Assembly: GCF_019024285.1 (NCBI RefSeq) | Contig: NZ_WMKZ01000003.1 | Span: 186,001 to 250,000 of the forward strand | Source of the DNA: Alkalihalobacterium elongatum | Lineage (GTDB): Bacteria > Bacillota > Bacilli > Bacillales > Bacillaceae_F | Length of the DNA: 64,000 nt | Direction of reading: 5' to 3' | Part shown: piece after piece, positions 1 through 8,368 of the stretch | Position numbering within the stretch: the first letter of the stretch is position 1 | Layout of the letters: every line of letters begins with the position of its first letter | Notes under the pieces: generated by a model | The model's database searches: none | What the model was told of the DNA's origin: nothing | What the model saw: only the letters and a program-made list of their open reading frames with translations | Made by a program: the position numbers and the translations under genes

Positions 1-29
1 TCAAGAAAATTTGTATATAAAATTATATT

Positions 30-43
30 TGTAAGCGCTTACT
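30..43. promoter_or_regulatory. CcpA-type cre box upstream of the aldehyde dehydrogenase
   Basis: TGTAAGCGCTTACT matches the Bacillus cre consensus TGWAARCGYTWNCW at all 14 positions and is almost a perfect palindrome. It lies about 100 bp before the start of the ALDH-ADH pair. By analogy with CcpA regulons this implies glucose repression of the pair; the promoter itself was not resolved. Confidence 0.75.
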
Positions 44-140
44 AGATTGAAAATTTAAAATACAATCTAATTATAGCCTGCAATTATGTTTTTTGAAAGT
101 CATTTTGTCCAGTTCCAATAATAAAAGGAGGCTTTTCTTT

Positions 141-1667
141 ATGACGGTTAATCTTGAAGTAATGAACTTTCCATTATTCATTAATGGGCAATGGGTACCT
201 TCTGTCACTGGTGATACTTTTGATGTAAAAAATCCAGCAACAGGAGATGTCATTGCAAAGGTAGCAAAAGGCAATGAAGCTGATGTTAACGCCGCTGTGC
301 AAGCTGCTAAAACGGCATTTGAAAATGAAGAATGGACGAATATGAAGCCGAAGGATCGCGCACAACTATTAAACACGATTTCTCATTTAATTGTTGCTAA
401 TGCTGAAGAATTAGCATACTTGGAAGTCATTAGTTCAGGCGGAACAGTTCGTAGAGTATCAAGTAGTGATATTTTACAAATGGCTGACTTATTCCAGACG
501 ATGGCTAAAATTGTCGTCGACTATCCGTTTTCTGAAACGCTACCTATCCCTCCTTTTCCAGGACCCTCTCAAAATTTTGTTTGGCGTGAACCGATTGGAG
601 TTTGTGCAGCGATAACACCTTGGAACATGCCGATGTTAATAGCAACTTGGAAAATTGCCCCTGCTCTTGCGACTGGGAACACAATTGTCATTAAACCAGC
701 GAGTTTTACTCCGTTAACGACATTAAAATTAGCAGAGATTATTTCTCAAGTCGTTCCTCCAGGTGTCATTAATGTAGTAACAGGTTCAGGAAAAGAGGTT
801 GGTGAACCATTAGCCAATCATCCTGATGTGGATAAAATTGCTTTTACAGGTTCTACGGAAGTAGGACGAAATATTATGAGCATGGCATCTCACACGATAA
901 AAAATACTACGTTAGAGCTTGGTGGTAAATCGCCTAATATACTTTTAGACGACGCAAACTTAGACCTAGCCTTACCTGGTAGTTTATTTGGCGTCTTCCT
1001 CCATTCTGGCCAATTATGTGAGTCTGGTACAAGGTTATTTGTCCCTGATCAACTCCACGATCAAGTCGTCGAAGGGCTTGTTACCTTAACGAAGCAGCTA
1101 AAGCTTGGAAATCCATTAGATCAAACGACAGACGTTGGTCCTGTTATATCTAAGCAACAGAAAGATACGATCTTATCCTATATTGAATCTGGTTTAAGTG
1201 AAGGAGCAACACTTGTTTGCGGTGGAAAAGCAGTAGCTGTAGAAGGCTGTGAAGGCGGTCACTTTATTGAACCAACTATATTTACGAACGTTACAAATGA
1301 TATGAAAATTGCCCAAGAAGAAATATTTGGACCTGTACTTAGTATCATCCGTTATTCAGACATAAATGACGCAATCAAACAAGCTAATGATACGATTTAT
1401 GGTTTAGCGGCGGGTGTGTGGACTGAAGACGTAAATAAAGCCTATAAAGTAGCAAAACAATTACGCGCTGGAGTTGTTTGGATAAATGACTGGCATATGT
1501 TACGAAATGATGCCCCGTTTGGAGGATATAAACAAAGTGGAATCGGTCGTGAAATGGGGAAACAATCACTAGATGCTTATACCCAACTTAAACATGTTCA
1601 CTCTTCGATGGTTTCTGATTTAAAAAATCGTTCTTGGTATCAAATATTATTCTCTAATCTTAACTAA
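141..1667 (+). CDS. NAD(P)-dependent aldehyde dehydrogenase
   Basis: A 508-residue ALDH-superfamily enzyme that oxidises an aldehyde to the carboxylate. The catalytic signature is complete: general-base Glu259 in LELGGKSPN and nucleophile Cys293 in SGQLCESG. An NAD-binding FTGSTEVG segment lies between the fold's usual landmarks, and length is normal for the family. The start at 141 is chosen because AAAGGAGG sits at 124-131; an in-frame upstream ATG at 93 has no ribosome binding site. The iron alcohol dehydrogenase follows after 40 nt on the same strand, so the pair probably converts an alcohol to an acid via the aldehyde. A perfect cre box upstream predicts CcpA repression. The substrate is not identifiable; the two-gene context suggests alcohol catabolism. 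Confidence 0.93.
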   Translation: MTVNLEVMNFPLFINGQWVPSVTGDTFDVKNPATGDVIAKVAKGNEADVNAAVQAAKTAFENEEWTNMKPKDRAQLLNTISHLIVANAEELAYLEVISSGGTVRRVSSSDILQMADLFQTMAKIVVDYPFSETLPIPPFPGPSQNFVWREPIGVCAAITPWNMPMLIATWKIAPALATGNTIVIKPASFTPLTTLKLAEIISQVVPPGVINVVTGSGKEVGEPLANHPDVDKIAFTGSTEVGRNIMSMASHTIKNTTLELGGKSPNILLDDANLDLALPGSLFGVFLHSGQLCESGTRLFVPDQLHDQVVEGLVTLTKQLKLGNPLDQTTDVGPVISKQQKDTILSYIESGLSEGATLVCGGKAVAVEGCEGGHFIEPTIFTNVTNDMKIAQEEIFGPVLSIIRYSDINDAIKQANDTIYGLAAGVWTEDVNKAYKVAKQLRAGVVWINDWHMLRNDAPFGGYKQSGIGREMGKQSLDAYTQLKHVHSSMVSDLKNRSWYQILFSNLN

Positions 1668-1707
1668 ATCTCTTTTTCAAAAACTAAAAAAATTATGGGG
1701 TGATCTT

Positions 1708-2925
1708 TTGTTAACGACAACTTTATCTCAATTCTCATTACGAACAGCTATATATAATGGTTCCAATACTAGAGCACTAGTCCCTGATCTTTTTAAAGGA
1801 TTAGGAGCGAAGCGTGTTGTTTTATTTAGTGACAGAGGACTTGAACAAGCTGGGGTTGTAGAAAAAGTAGCGCAAATGTTTGAATTAACTACAGGAGGCT
1901 CGGGACCAGAACTTGTAGGTATATACTTAGACATTACTCAAGATGCCGAAAGCTCTTCAGTTAATGCGGCAACACGTTATGCAAGAGATGTAGACGCAGA
2001 TGCCCTACTAGCGGTAGGTGGAGGAAGTGTTCTAGATACAGTAAAAGCTGTAAAATACTCTCTTCATAAAGGCTTGACAAATATTAATGAGGCTATTCCA
2101 GGGGGATTTTTATACGAGTCATTTCCGCAAGCAACCTATATCCCTATCCCCCACATTTCAATTCCTACTACTGCTGGTACAGGTTCTGAAGTTTCTCCAA
2201 TCTCGGTTGTTTTTAATGAAGATCTTAAAATAAAGACGAGTATTATAAATCCTTTTATTGCAGCTGATATTGCCATTTTAGATCCAGACTTAACCATTGG
2301 CTTACCACCATTCATAACAGCATTCACAGGCTTTGATGCTTTGACGCATGCGATTGAAGCACTTGCTTCTCCAACTGCAACTGGTTTAACTGATGCGTAT
2401 GCCCTTCATGCTATTCGTTTGATCGAGAAAAACCTACCTCTTGCTGTTGAGGATGGAGCCAATAAAGTAGCAAGAATGGAAATGCTTCAAGCGAGTCTTA
2501 TGGGAATTACAGCGTTTAGTTTTGCCTTAAATGCGATTCCTGTTCATAACTTTGCCCATGCTTACGGGGCCTTATTCCGTATTCCTCATGGGTTGGCTAA
2601 TGCAGTATTTTTACCAGTTATCATAGAGTCTGTCCCTGATCTATACTTACCGAAAGTAAAAGAGTTGGCTGAAGCGTTAAGTATAAACAGATTGAGTAGT
2701 GACGACCCTCAAACTTTACTTAGTCAAGTAGTCGAGAAAATCAAATTGCTCCAGCAGAAAGTCGGCCTTCCTTCCAATTTTGAGTCTTATAATATTACAG
2801 AGAAAGCTTTTCAACAAACGATTACAGCCGTAGCAGCTGATCCAGCATCCTTGAACTTCCCTCTGCCTCCTGAATTAATCCGTGCAATCGGTGAAAAAGT
2901 AGTACCCTTACAAATTAAAAATTAA
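1708..2925 (+). CDS. Iron-containing alcohol dehydrogenase (group III)
   Basis: A 405-residue member of the Fe-ADH family. It has the nucleotide-binding GGGSVLD motif (104-110), the TTAGTGSE signature around residue 155, and four metal ligands in the spacing seen in FucO: Asp210, His214, His280 and His294. The start is TTG with GGGGTGA at 1697-1703; the reading frame has no better start. It lies 40 nt after the ALDH gene and ahead of a bidirectional hairpin terminator, so the two form a short operon. The likely reaction is NAD(P)-linked interconversion of an alcohol and an aldehyde that the ALDH then oxidises. The exact alcohol (ethanol, butanol, diol) cannot be told from the sequence. Confidence 0.92.
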   Translation: MLTTTLSQFSLRTAIYNGSNTRALVPDLFKGLGAKRVVLFSDRGLEQAGVVEKVAQMFELTTGGSGPELVGIYLDITQDAESSSVNAATRYARDVDADALLAVGGGSVLDTVKAVKYSLHKGLTNINEAIPGGFLYESFPQATYIPIPHISIPTTAGTGSEVSPISVVFNEDLKIKTSIINPFIAADIAILDPDLTIGLPPFITAFTGFDALTHAIEALASPTATGLTDAYALHAIRLIEKNLPLAVEDGANKVARMEMLQASLMGITAFSFALNAIPVHNFAHAYGALFRIPHGLANAVFLPVIIESVPDLYLPKVKELAEALSINRLSSDDPQTLLSQVVEKIKLLQQKVGLPSNFESYNITEKAFQQTITAVAADPASLNFPLPPELIRAIGEKVVPLQIKN

Positions 2926-3036
2926 GTCTTATGCGAGTGAAACGTAGTATGAATTTAATGATAAAAAACCAATGGATGGAACAACCTCCAATGGCCTCAA
3001 AGCGATCTAAATAAATGAGTACCAAAAAAAATATCT

Positions 3037-3074
3037 AAAAGGGGCATAATCATTTTCATTTGAGTGCCCCTTTT
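3037..3074. terminator. Bidirectional intrinsic terminator
   Basis: Perfect 10-bp stem AAAAGGGGCA (3037-3046) with TGCCCCTTTT (3065-3074) and an 18-nt loop. T-rich sequence follows on both strands, so it can end the ADH operon and the facing nucleoside-hydrolase relic. Confidence 0.8.
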
Positions 3075-3087
3075 CTCCTTTAAATAG

Positions 3088-3697
3088 CTAGATAATATTT
3101 TTAAATAACAGCTCCTTAAATCTTTTCGCATCTACTTCCTCGCAAATCGTAACGTTTACTGATTTTCTTAACAAATGGTGCTGATCAATTACGAATTGCC
3201 CATAGGTCTGTTCACTTTTAGTTTCAATAAAAGCATGAGCCTCATATTTTTTTAAAATGATTTCATCTGAAATTGCAACTGCCATTTGCGGTTCTTTTAA
3301 ATAAGCTAACGCAAGATTTATTAGCGGGCCTAATGTGACAACTTCCATTTCTCCAGGGTTATCCATAATGAGATTTATCATTGCATCAACTGCATGTTCT
3401 CGCTCTATTTTTATAACGGTTCTGGAAGGTTTAAATCTCCCATTCCGTCTTTTCCATGGACATATTTTGACGTAAATAGCTCTCTCATAAACGGCTTTCC
3501 TACACCCTTATAAACAGGTGGAGTATAAGTATTCGATTTTTCAATAGATATACGGGCATTTTTAGCTGCTAAGTCAATTGTAACATTGCCAGCCACCACC
3601 GTTATTGCTTCTACTTTTATACTAGGCTCTCGCAGTGCCTAATAAGTGCAACGACATCATCTGAAGCTGTATCTCTATCTATAATAAATCTCCTCAT
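3088..3697 (-). pseudogene. Decayed inosine/uridine-preferring nucleoside hydrolase
   Basis: Three blocks on the minus strand read as one nucleoside hydrolase only if frames are changed. Block one starts at ATG 3697 (RBS AAGGAG at 3708-3713) and reads MRRFIIDRDTASDDVVALI; this is the family's N-terminal Ca-binding Asp cluster with one Asp-neighbour changed to Arg. A frameshift near 3640 leads into block two (ALREP...ITVVAGNV...VYKGVGKPFMREL...VHGKDGMGDL). A second frameshift near 3400 leads into block three (IEREHAVDAMINL...NPGEMEVVTLGPLINLALAYL). In block three roughly 110 residues of the core are missing before the C-terminal strand (QMAVAISDEII...). Normal family length is about 310 residues. 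Two frameshifts plus an internal in-frame deletion make this a clear pseudogene. Confidence 0.85.
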
Positions 3698-3847
3698 CTT
3701 TATCCTTCTCCTTTAAGACTGATTTAATTTTTAGTTATGAATTGTTAACTCGGCTTTCATGTACTTCTAACCATTTCATAATTAATTCCATTTTTGTCTA
3801 TACAGTCCTTAGAATTACTCGTAGGATAAGAATGAGGTGATATTCAA

Positions 3848-4519
3848 ATGGTCAAGATTTTTATAGACCCTGGACATGGTGGCGATGACGCTGGAGCTGA
3901 AGCAAATGGGTTAGCTGAAAAGGACTTGGTTTTAACGATTTCTTTAGAAATGCAGGCATTGTTAAATAGATATGAAAATGTAGAGGTTCAATTAAGTCGT
4001 GAGAAGGATATATCGGTAAGTTTATCAGTAAGAGCACAAATGGCCAATGATTGGGATGCAGATTACTTTATTTCTGTTCATGTAAATGCTGGTGGGGGTT
4101 CAGGTTTTGAATCGTATATTCATACGAGTAAAGCATCAGAAACTGTTAATAGACGAGATACAATGCATCAGGTGATTGTAAATACTTTAAATGTAACTGA
4201 TCGAGGAAAAAAAGAAGCGAACTTTGCTGTACTACGGGAGACAGCTATGCCTGCTATTCTAACGGAAAATCTGTTTGTTGATAATGAATCAGAAGCCGAA
4301 AAATTAAGTAATTCTTCCTTCCTAACTGAGATTGCCCAAGCCCACGTAAATGGTCTAGTTGAGTTATTTGACCTTGAGGAAACGGAAAATAACAACACAG
4401 AAGATGTCTTATATACCGTTCAAGTCGGTGCATTTGAAAATGAAGAAAATGCTAGACGGTTAGCAGAAGAATTAGAAGCACAAGGATATGAAACATATAT
4501 TAAAAAAGTATCAACATAA
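3848..4519 (+). CDS. cwlC: CwlC-like N-acetylmuramoyl-L-alanine amidase
   Basis: A 223-residue Amidase_3 enzyme that cleaves the amide bond between MurNAc and L-Ala in peptidoglycan. Zinc ligands His10 (DPGHGG), Glu24 and His78 (SVHVN) and catalytic Glu140 (LTEN) are all present. There is no signal peptide, as in Bacillus subtilis CwlC, a mother-cell enzyme that helps lyse the sporangium. The C-terminus (about 187-223) carries one short SPOR-type repeat (YTVQVGAF...), whereas remembered B. subtilis CwlC (about 255 residues) carries two, so this copy is one repeat shorter. RBS GAGGTGA lies at 3834-3840. A hairpin follows. The sporulation role is inferred from homology; a SigK promoter could not be assigned with confidence. 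Confidence 0.85.
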   Translation: MVKIFIDPGHGGDDAGAEANGLAEKDLVLTISLEMQALLNRYENVEVQLSREKDISVSLSVRAQMANDWDADYFISVHVNAGGGSGFESYIHTSKASETVNRRDTMHQVIVNTLNVTDRGKKEANFAVLRETAMPAILTENLFVDNESEAEKLSNSSFLTEIAQAHVNGLVELFDLEETENNNTEDVLYTVQVGAFENEENARRLAEELEAQGYETYIKKVST

Positions 4520-4593
4520 ATGAAGGTTAAAACATTAATTGTTAAAAGGTATGTTCTGGAACTAAAAGGGAAAAAGGGAATAAAAAAACCAAA

Positions 4594-4630
4594 AACCAAA
4601 AAAGTGAGGTATTCCCTCACTATTTTGGTT
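4594..4630. terminator. Long bidirectional terminator between cwlC and asnB
   Basis: Stem of AACCAAAA (4594-4601) with TTTTGGTT (4623-4630), an A-A mismatch, then AGTGAGG (4603-4609) with CCTCACT (4615-4621) and loop TATTC. It serves both convergent genes; its distal arm contains the asnB stop codon. Confidence 0.85.
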
Positions 4631-6560
4631 AGATATACTTTTTATTTTCCTTATCAACAAAGCTCTTTTCATAAGCTTCTTCAATATTTTGCTTATGCCA
4701 AATCATGAATAGTAATACAGACCATAAATAGCGACTATGGTCCCCTAAGCTTTGTTTACTTTTCCAGTGCCTTGACCTAAATTCCTTATTCCCCTGACGA
4801 TGTTCCTCAAGTTGTTTAAGGATGTAGTTTTTATCAAACAAGTAATCAGTATTACTCTCCTGGATTAAATTTCTTGCCCAGTCATACAATTCATTTTGCA
4901 GCCAATGACGTAAAGGTACAGGAAAACCAAGTTTTCTCCTATTAACAACATGATCAGGGACTATTCCCTCGAGTGCTTTTCTAAGAGCATACTTTGTCGT
5001 CTCTTTTGTGACCTTAATTGTTGGATGAAGTTGTGAAGCCACTTCAAAAACTTCCGGATCGAGAAATGGTACTCGTAATTCAAGAGAATGTGCCATTGTC
5101 ATTCGATCCGCCTTGACAAGGATATCTCCTCTTAGCCACGTGTGTATATCAATATATTGCATTTTGGTAACATCATCTAGATGGGAAACCTTTTCATACA
5201 ATGGCTTAGTCACGTTTTGATAATGAAATTTTGGATAGTAGCTTTTTAATAGTTTTGCTTTTTCCAGTTCACTAAACAATTTCGCATTACCGATATACCT
5301 TTTTTCAATTGGTGTACATCCTCGTTCGATAAAGTTTTTCCCTTTAATACCAGAAGGGAGATTTTCAGCAATGGATTTAAGTATCTTTTTAGTATTAATT
5401 GATAATGAAGAAACTCTTCTTAATGAAAGTGGTTCTTTATAAATACCATATCCACCAAAAAGCTCGTCTGCCCCTTCTCCAGATAACACGACTTTTACAT
5501 GTTTACTTGCTTCGCGAGCTACAAAATAAAGGGGAATCGCTGCAGGATCAGCAACTGGATCGTCCATATGCCAGACGATTTTGGGTAGTTCCTTAACAAA
5601 CTCTTCAGGCGTGATTTCATACGCAATATTTTCAACATCTAACTTGTCTGCAGTTTTTTTGGCGATATCAATTTCACTATACCCTTCTCGTTCGAAGCCT
5701 ACAGTAAACGTTTTAATATTAGGGTGAATTTCTTTTGCAAGAGCAACAATGGCTGTTGAGTCAATACCACTTGATAAAAAGGAACCAACTGGAACATCAC
5801 TACGCATATGAAACTTTACAGAATCCTTAAGAGCATTGAGGATTTTTTGCTTGCTATGATTTATTGAAGAAATATTAGGCTTAAATGTTGGTTCCCAATA
5901 TTTCTTTATAGTTAGCGGCTGCCCTACTTTCTTTATGAACATATGTCCAGGGTCTATTTTCTGAACCCGTTCTGACATCGTCAGAGGTTCTGGGACAAAT
6001 TGGTAAGTCAAGTAATGATGAAGCGCCTCTTGATTAATCTGTTCCTTTTCTTGAGCATATAAAATGCTCTTCTTTTCTGATGCTACAATTAAACCCTTAT
6101 TAGTTTCTTTATAAAATAATGGCTTAATCCCAAAGCGATCTCTAGCTGCGTAAAGGGTTTGTTCCTCTCTATCCCAAATTACAATCGAAAACATTCCTCT
6201 TAAATCGTAAAATGCTTTTTCCTTCTTCTTTGAAAATAATGCAATAATCACTTCTGTATCTGAATATGTTTTAAACTTATAGCCATCTTTTTGAAGATGG
6301 GTTTTTAACTCAAGATAGTTGTAAATTTCTCCGTTAAAAACCATCCAGTACCGATTATTTTCATATGTAAATGGTTGTTTCCCTTGCTCTAGATCTATAA
6401 TACATAGCCTTCTAAAGCCTAATTTTACATAGTCATCAAAATAAAAGCCAACATCATCTGGTCCTCTATGCGTAATAAGGTTGGTCATATTAAAGAAGGT
6501 GTCGTTACTTATTGTCTCATCTTCTTTCTCCATTTTTAAATAGCCTACAAATCCACACAT
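4629..6560 (-). CDS. asnB: Asparagine synthase (glutamine-hydrolysing)
   Basis: A 643-residue AsnB that makes asparagine from aspartate, ATP and glutamine. The N-terminal class II glutaminase begins with nucleophile Cys2 (MCGFVG) and includes HRGPDD (31-36) and NGEIYNY (76-82). The C-terminal synthetase carries the ATP PP-loop SSGIDS (263-268) and SGEGADELFGG. Its sequence follows B. subtilis AsnB closely along the whole length, including GCTPIEKRYIGNA and the C-terminal IWHKQNIE segment, rather than the shorter AsnO type. RBS is AGGGGGA just upstream of ATG. The gene stands alone, with a terminator at its 3' end. I saw no T-box in the roughly 240 nt before it. Confidence 0.95.
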   Translation of the reverse strand: MCGFVGYLKMEKEDETISNDTFFNMTNLITHRGPDDVGFYFDDYVKLGFRRLCIIDLEQGKQPFTYENNRYWMVFNGEIYNYLELKTHLQKDGYKFKTYSDTEVIIALFSKKKEKAFYDLRGMFSIVIWDREEQTLYAARDRFGIKPLFYKETNKGLIVASEKKSILYAQEKEQINQEALHHYLTYQFVPEPLTMSERVQKIDPGHMFIKKVGQPLTIKKYWEPTFKPNISSINHSKQKILNALKDSVKFHMRSDVPVGSFLSSGIDSTAIVALAKEIHPNIKTFTVGFEREGYSEIDIAKKTADKLDVENIAYEITPEEFVKELPKIVWHMDDPVADPAAIPLYFVAREASKHVKVVLSGEGADELFGGYGIYKEPLSLRRVSSLSINTKKILKSIAENLPSGIKGKNFIERGCTPIEKRYIGNAKLFSELEKAKLLKSYYPKFHYQNVTKPLYEKVSHLDDVTKMQYIDIHTWLRGDILVKADRMTMAHSLELRVPFLDPEVFEVASQLHPTIKVTKETTKYALRKALEGIVPDHVVNRRKLGFPVPLRHWLQNELYDWARNLIQESNTDYLFDKNYILKQLEEHRQGNKEFRSRHWKSKQSLGDHSRYLWSVLLFMIWHKQNIEEAYEKSFVDKENKKYI

Positions 6561-6666
6561 AAATGTTTGGTCCCCCTATAATTTGTTGCACTTTTATTTA
6601 ACGTTTTTATAAATCTGGCAACTTATTAAAATCTTCGGACGCATGAAAACTTATAAAGCATAAAAA

Positions 6667-6690
6667 AAGGATAAAAAATATTTTATCCTT
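6667..6690 (-). terminator. Intrinsic terminator downstream of the HAD gene
   Basis: AAGGATAAAA (6667-6676) pairs with TTTTATCCTT (6681-6690) around loop AATA. On the minus strand a run of T residues follows, so it most likely ends transcription coming from the HAD hydrolase gene. The surrounding 6561-6806 interval holds no other gene that I can see. Confidence 0.65.
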
Positions 6691-6806
6691 TAAGAGTAGT
6701 ATTATCTTTAATTTTTATGTTATACGTGGACTAGCTTAGCCATCTTAAACAGCTAGTTATACTCAAAGGTCTAACTTCACTTGCAAAAGGAAATACGGAT
6801 CAGTAG

Positions 6807-7529
6807 TTATTTGGCAAAAACTCCCGTACGCTTCACGATCCTCTCATACAAATCTTCTAACGTCCCGCTTTCATCTATTGAATAAGTAGCTGTTCCCCGA
6901 TCAATGACATGACCTTCGACAAGAAATGTTCTCATACCCATCGTACTAACAACCATGTCCTCCTGCATATCATTTCCAATCATTATGCATTCTTCTGGAG
7001 TGACTTCTAGACGATTACAAATATCTTCGTAATAATGAGTGTGTGGTTTCGTAAATGTGCTTTCCTCATAAACGGTCACCATTTCAAATGGCATGTCAGC
7101 AACTCCAGCCCACTGTAAACGGTGATGAATAGCTACTTTCGGAAAGACGGGATTCGTTGCAATAGCTACTCGATACCCTTGTGAGAAAGCTTCGTCTACA
7201 ATCTTTTTAGCGACAGTACTCGGCTGACTCAAATGAGAAAATGTTGGAAAAACGGCATCATAAAAATGATCCAATGCTGGCCAAATCTCTTCCTTCTTTA
7301 CATTTGCTACTTTTAAAAACGTTTCCTCAAACACTCTTTCGTTTGTTAAACTAGGATCTAAATTTTTCATCATCGCTTCAGTTCCTGCCCAAAGCGCTGG
7401 CACAAAATGTTGCGGTTCAATTATATGTGATACTCTTGGTGCTAATTCTTTAATATAAGTTTGTATAAACGCTTCTGTATCCATAGGAAGTAACGTACCA
7501 TCTAGATCAAATAAAATAACTTTTGCCAT
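6807..7529 (-). CDS. HAD-family hydrolase
   Basis: A 240-residue haloacid-dehalogenase-superfamily phosphatase. Motif I is FDLDGTLL with nucleophile Asp8 and acid/base Asp10; motif II is represented by the Thr in IATNPVFP; motif III/IV by TKPHTHYY (Lys) and MIGNDMQEDM (Asp pair). The insertion between motifs I and II is helical, as in subclass I caps. It probably dephosphorylates a small phosphorylated metabolite. The closest Bacillus relative I can recall is YsaA-like, but substrate assignment would be a guess. It is monocistronic; the thioesterase gene lies 120 nt upstream on the same strand. Confidence 0.85.
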   Translation of the reverse strand: MAKVILFDLDGTLLPMDTEAFIQTYIKELAPRVSHIIEPQHFVPALWAGTEAMMKNLDPSLTNERVFEETFLKVANVKKEEIWPALDHFYDAVFPTFSHLSQPSTVAKKIVDEAFSQGYRVAIATNPVFPKVAIHHRLQWAGVADMPFEMVTVYEESTFTKPHTHYYEDICNRLEVTPEECIMIGNDMQEDMVVSTMGMRTFLVEGHVIDRGTATYSIDESGTLEDLYERIVKRTGVFAK

Positions 7530-7649
7530 TAATTATCGCCTCTTATATTATTTAAATTTTCGTAGAAAGACCAATCCAAATTATAACATAAATCCCAATT
7601 TTAAAGCATGTAAGTTTATTTATAATCACTGGAGTTATTTTACTGTCTG

Positions 7650-8162
7650 TTATTCCCACGGTTTAGTTGTCGTTATAAATTCAGCCATTTCTCTACTTTG
7701 TTTTCTTCTCTCAATTCGAATCTTCGCTCGTTCATGACCTGTATTGTTAAGTTTCTTTTCTTCTTCCGTTTCTGGAATAACTCCAGGGACGGCTACAGGT
7801 CGCCCATCATTTCCTAAGCTTACAAATGTTAGAAAAGCAGTTGCTGCCATTCTTCTTTGTCCGGAATTAAAATCTTCGGCAATAATCTTCACAAATATTT
7901 CCATTGATGTTTTCCCTGTCCACGTTACAAACGATTCCAATGAAACCGCATCACTCTGATAAATAGGATTTAAAAAATCGACTGAATCAGTAGAAGCTGT
8001 CACAACATCTGTTCGACTGTGCAACCTTGCACTAATTGAAGCGACTTCGTCTACATTTCTCATTAAAATTCCACCAAATAACGTATTATGATTATTGGTT
8101 TCATTCGGTAATACTAAATGTGTCTTAATGACTCTTGATTCTTTTATAAATTTAGACTTCAT
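7650..8162 (-). CDS. ykhA: Acyl-CoA thioesterase, YkhA family (hot-dog fold)
   Basis: A 170-residue cytoplasmic hot-dog thioesterase that hydrolyses acyl-CoA to free acid and CoA. The N-terminus SRVIKTHLVLPNETNNHNTL leads into FGGILMRNVDEVA, the family's substrate and CoA motif; the central helix aspartate equivalent lies in VDEVASISA. A second motif, SVDFLNPI, marks the strand after it. Length fits B. subtilis YkhA (about 179). RBS is AGGAGGT 5-11 nt before ATG. It stands alone between a HAD gene and the divergently transcribed dipeptidase. Its role is likely control of acyl-CoA pools. Confidence 0.88.
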   Translation of the reverse strand: MKSKFIKESRVIKTHLVLPNETNNHNTLFGGILMRNVDEVASISARLHSRTDVVTASTDSVDFLNPIYQSDAVSLESFVTWTGKTSMEIFVKIIAEDFNSGQRRMAATAFLTFVSLGNDGRPVAVPGVIPETEEEKKLNNTGHERAKIRIERRKQSREMAEFITTTKPWE

Positions 8163-8273
8163 CGTCGACCTCCTGTTCTATAATCATTATTCCTTACAGT
8201 TAAACATGTATAAACATCATTTAGTTAAATTTCTAAAACTCTAGCCTATGAAATAAACGAGGTGAAGAAGTTC

Positions 8274-8282
8274 TGGTATAAT
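8274..8282 (+). promoter_or_regulatory. Possible extended -10 promoter for the dipeptidase
   Basis: TGGTATAAT is an extended -10 element 87 nt before the dipeptidase start. No convincing -35 box is seen at the usual distance. Confidence 0.4.
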
Positions 8283-8368
8283 GATATTGTTCAATATATT
8301 TCGGTTTACTAAGGATTTTTATAGTTCTTTTCTTTTTCAAAAGTACATATTAGATTGGAGTGGCTTTT

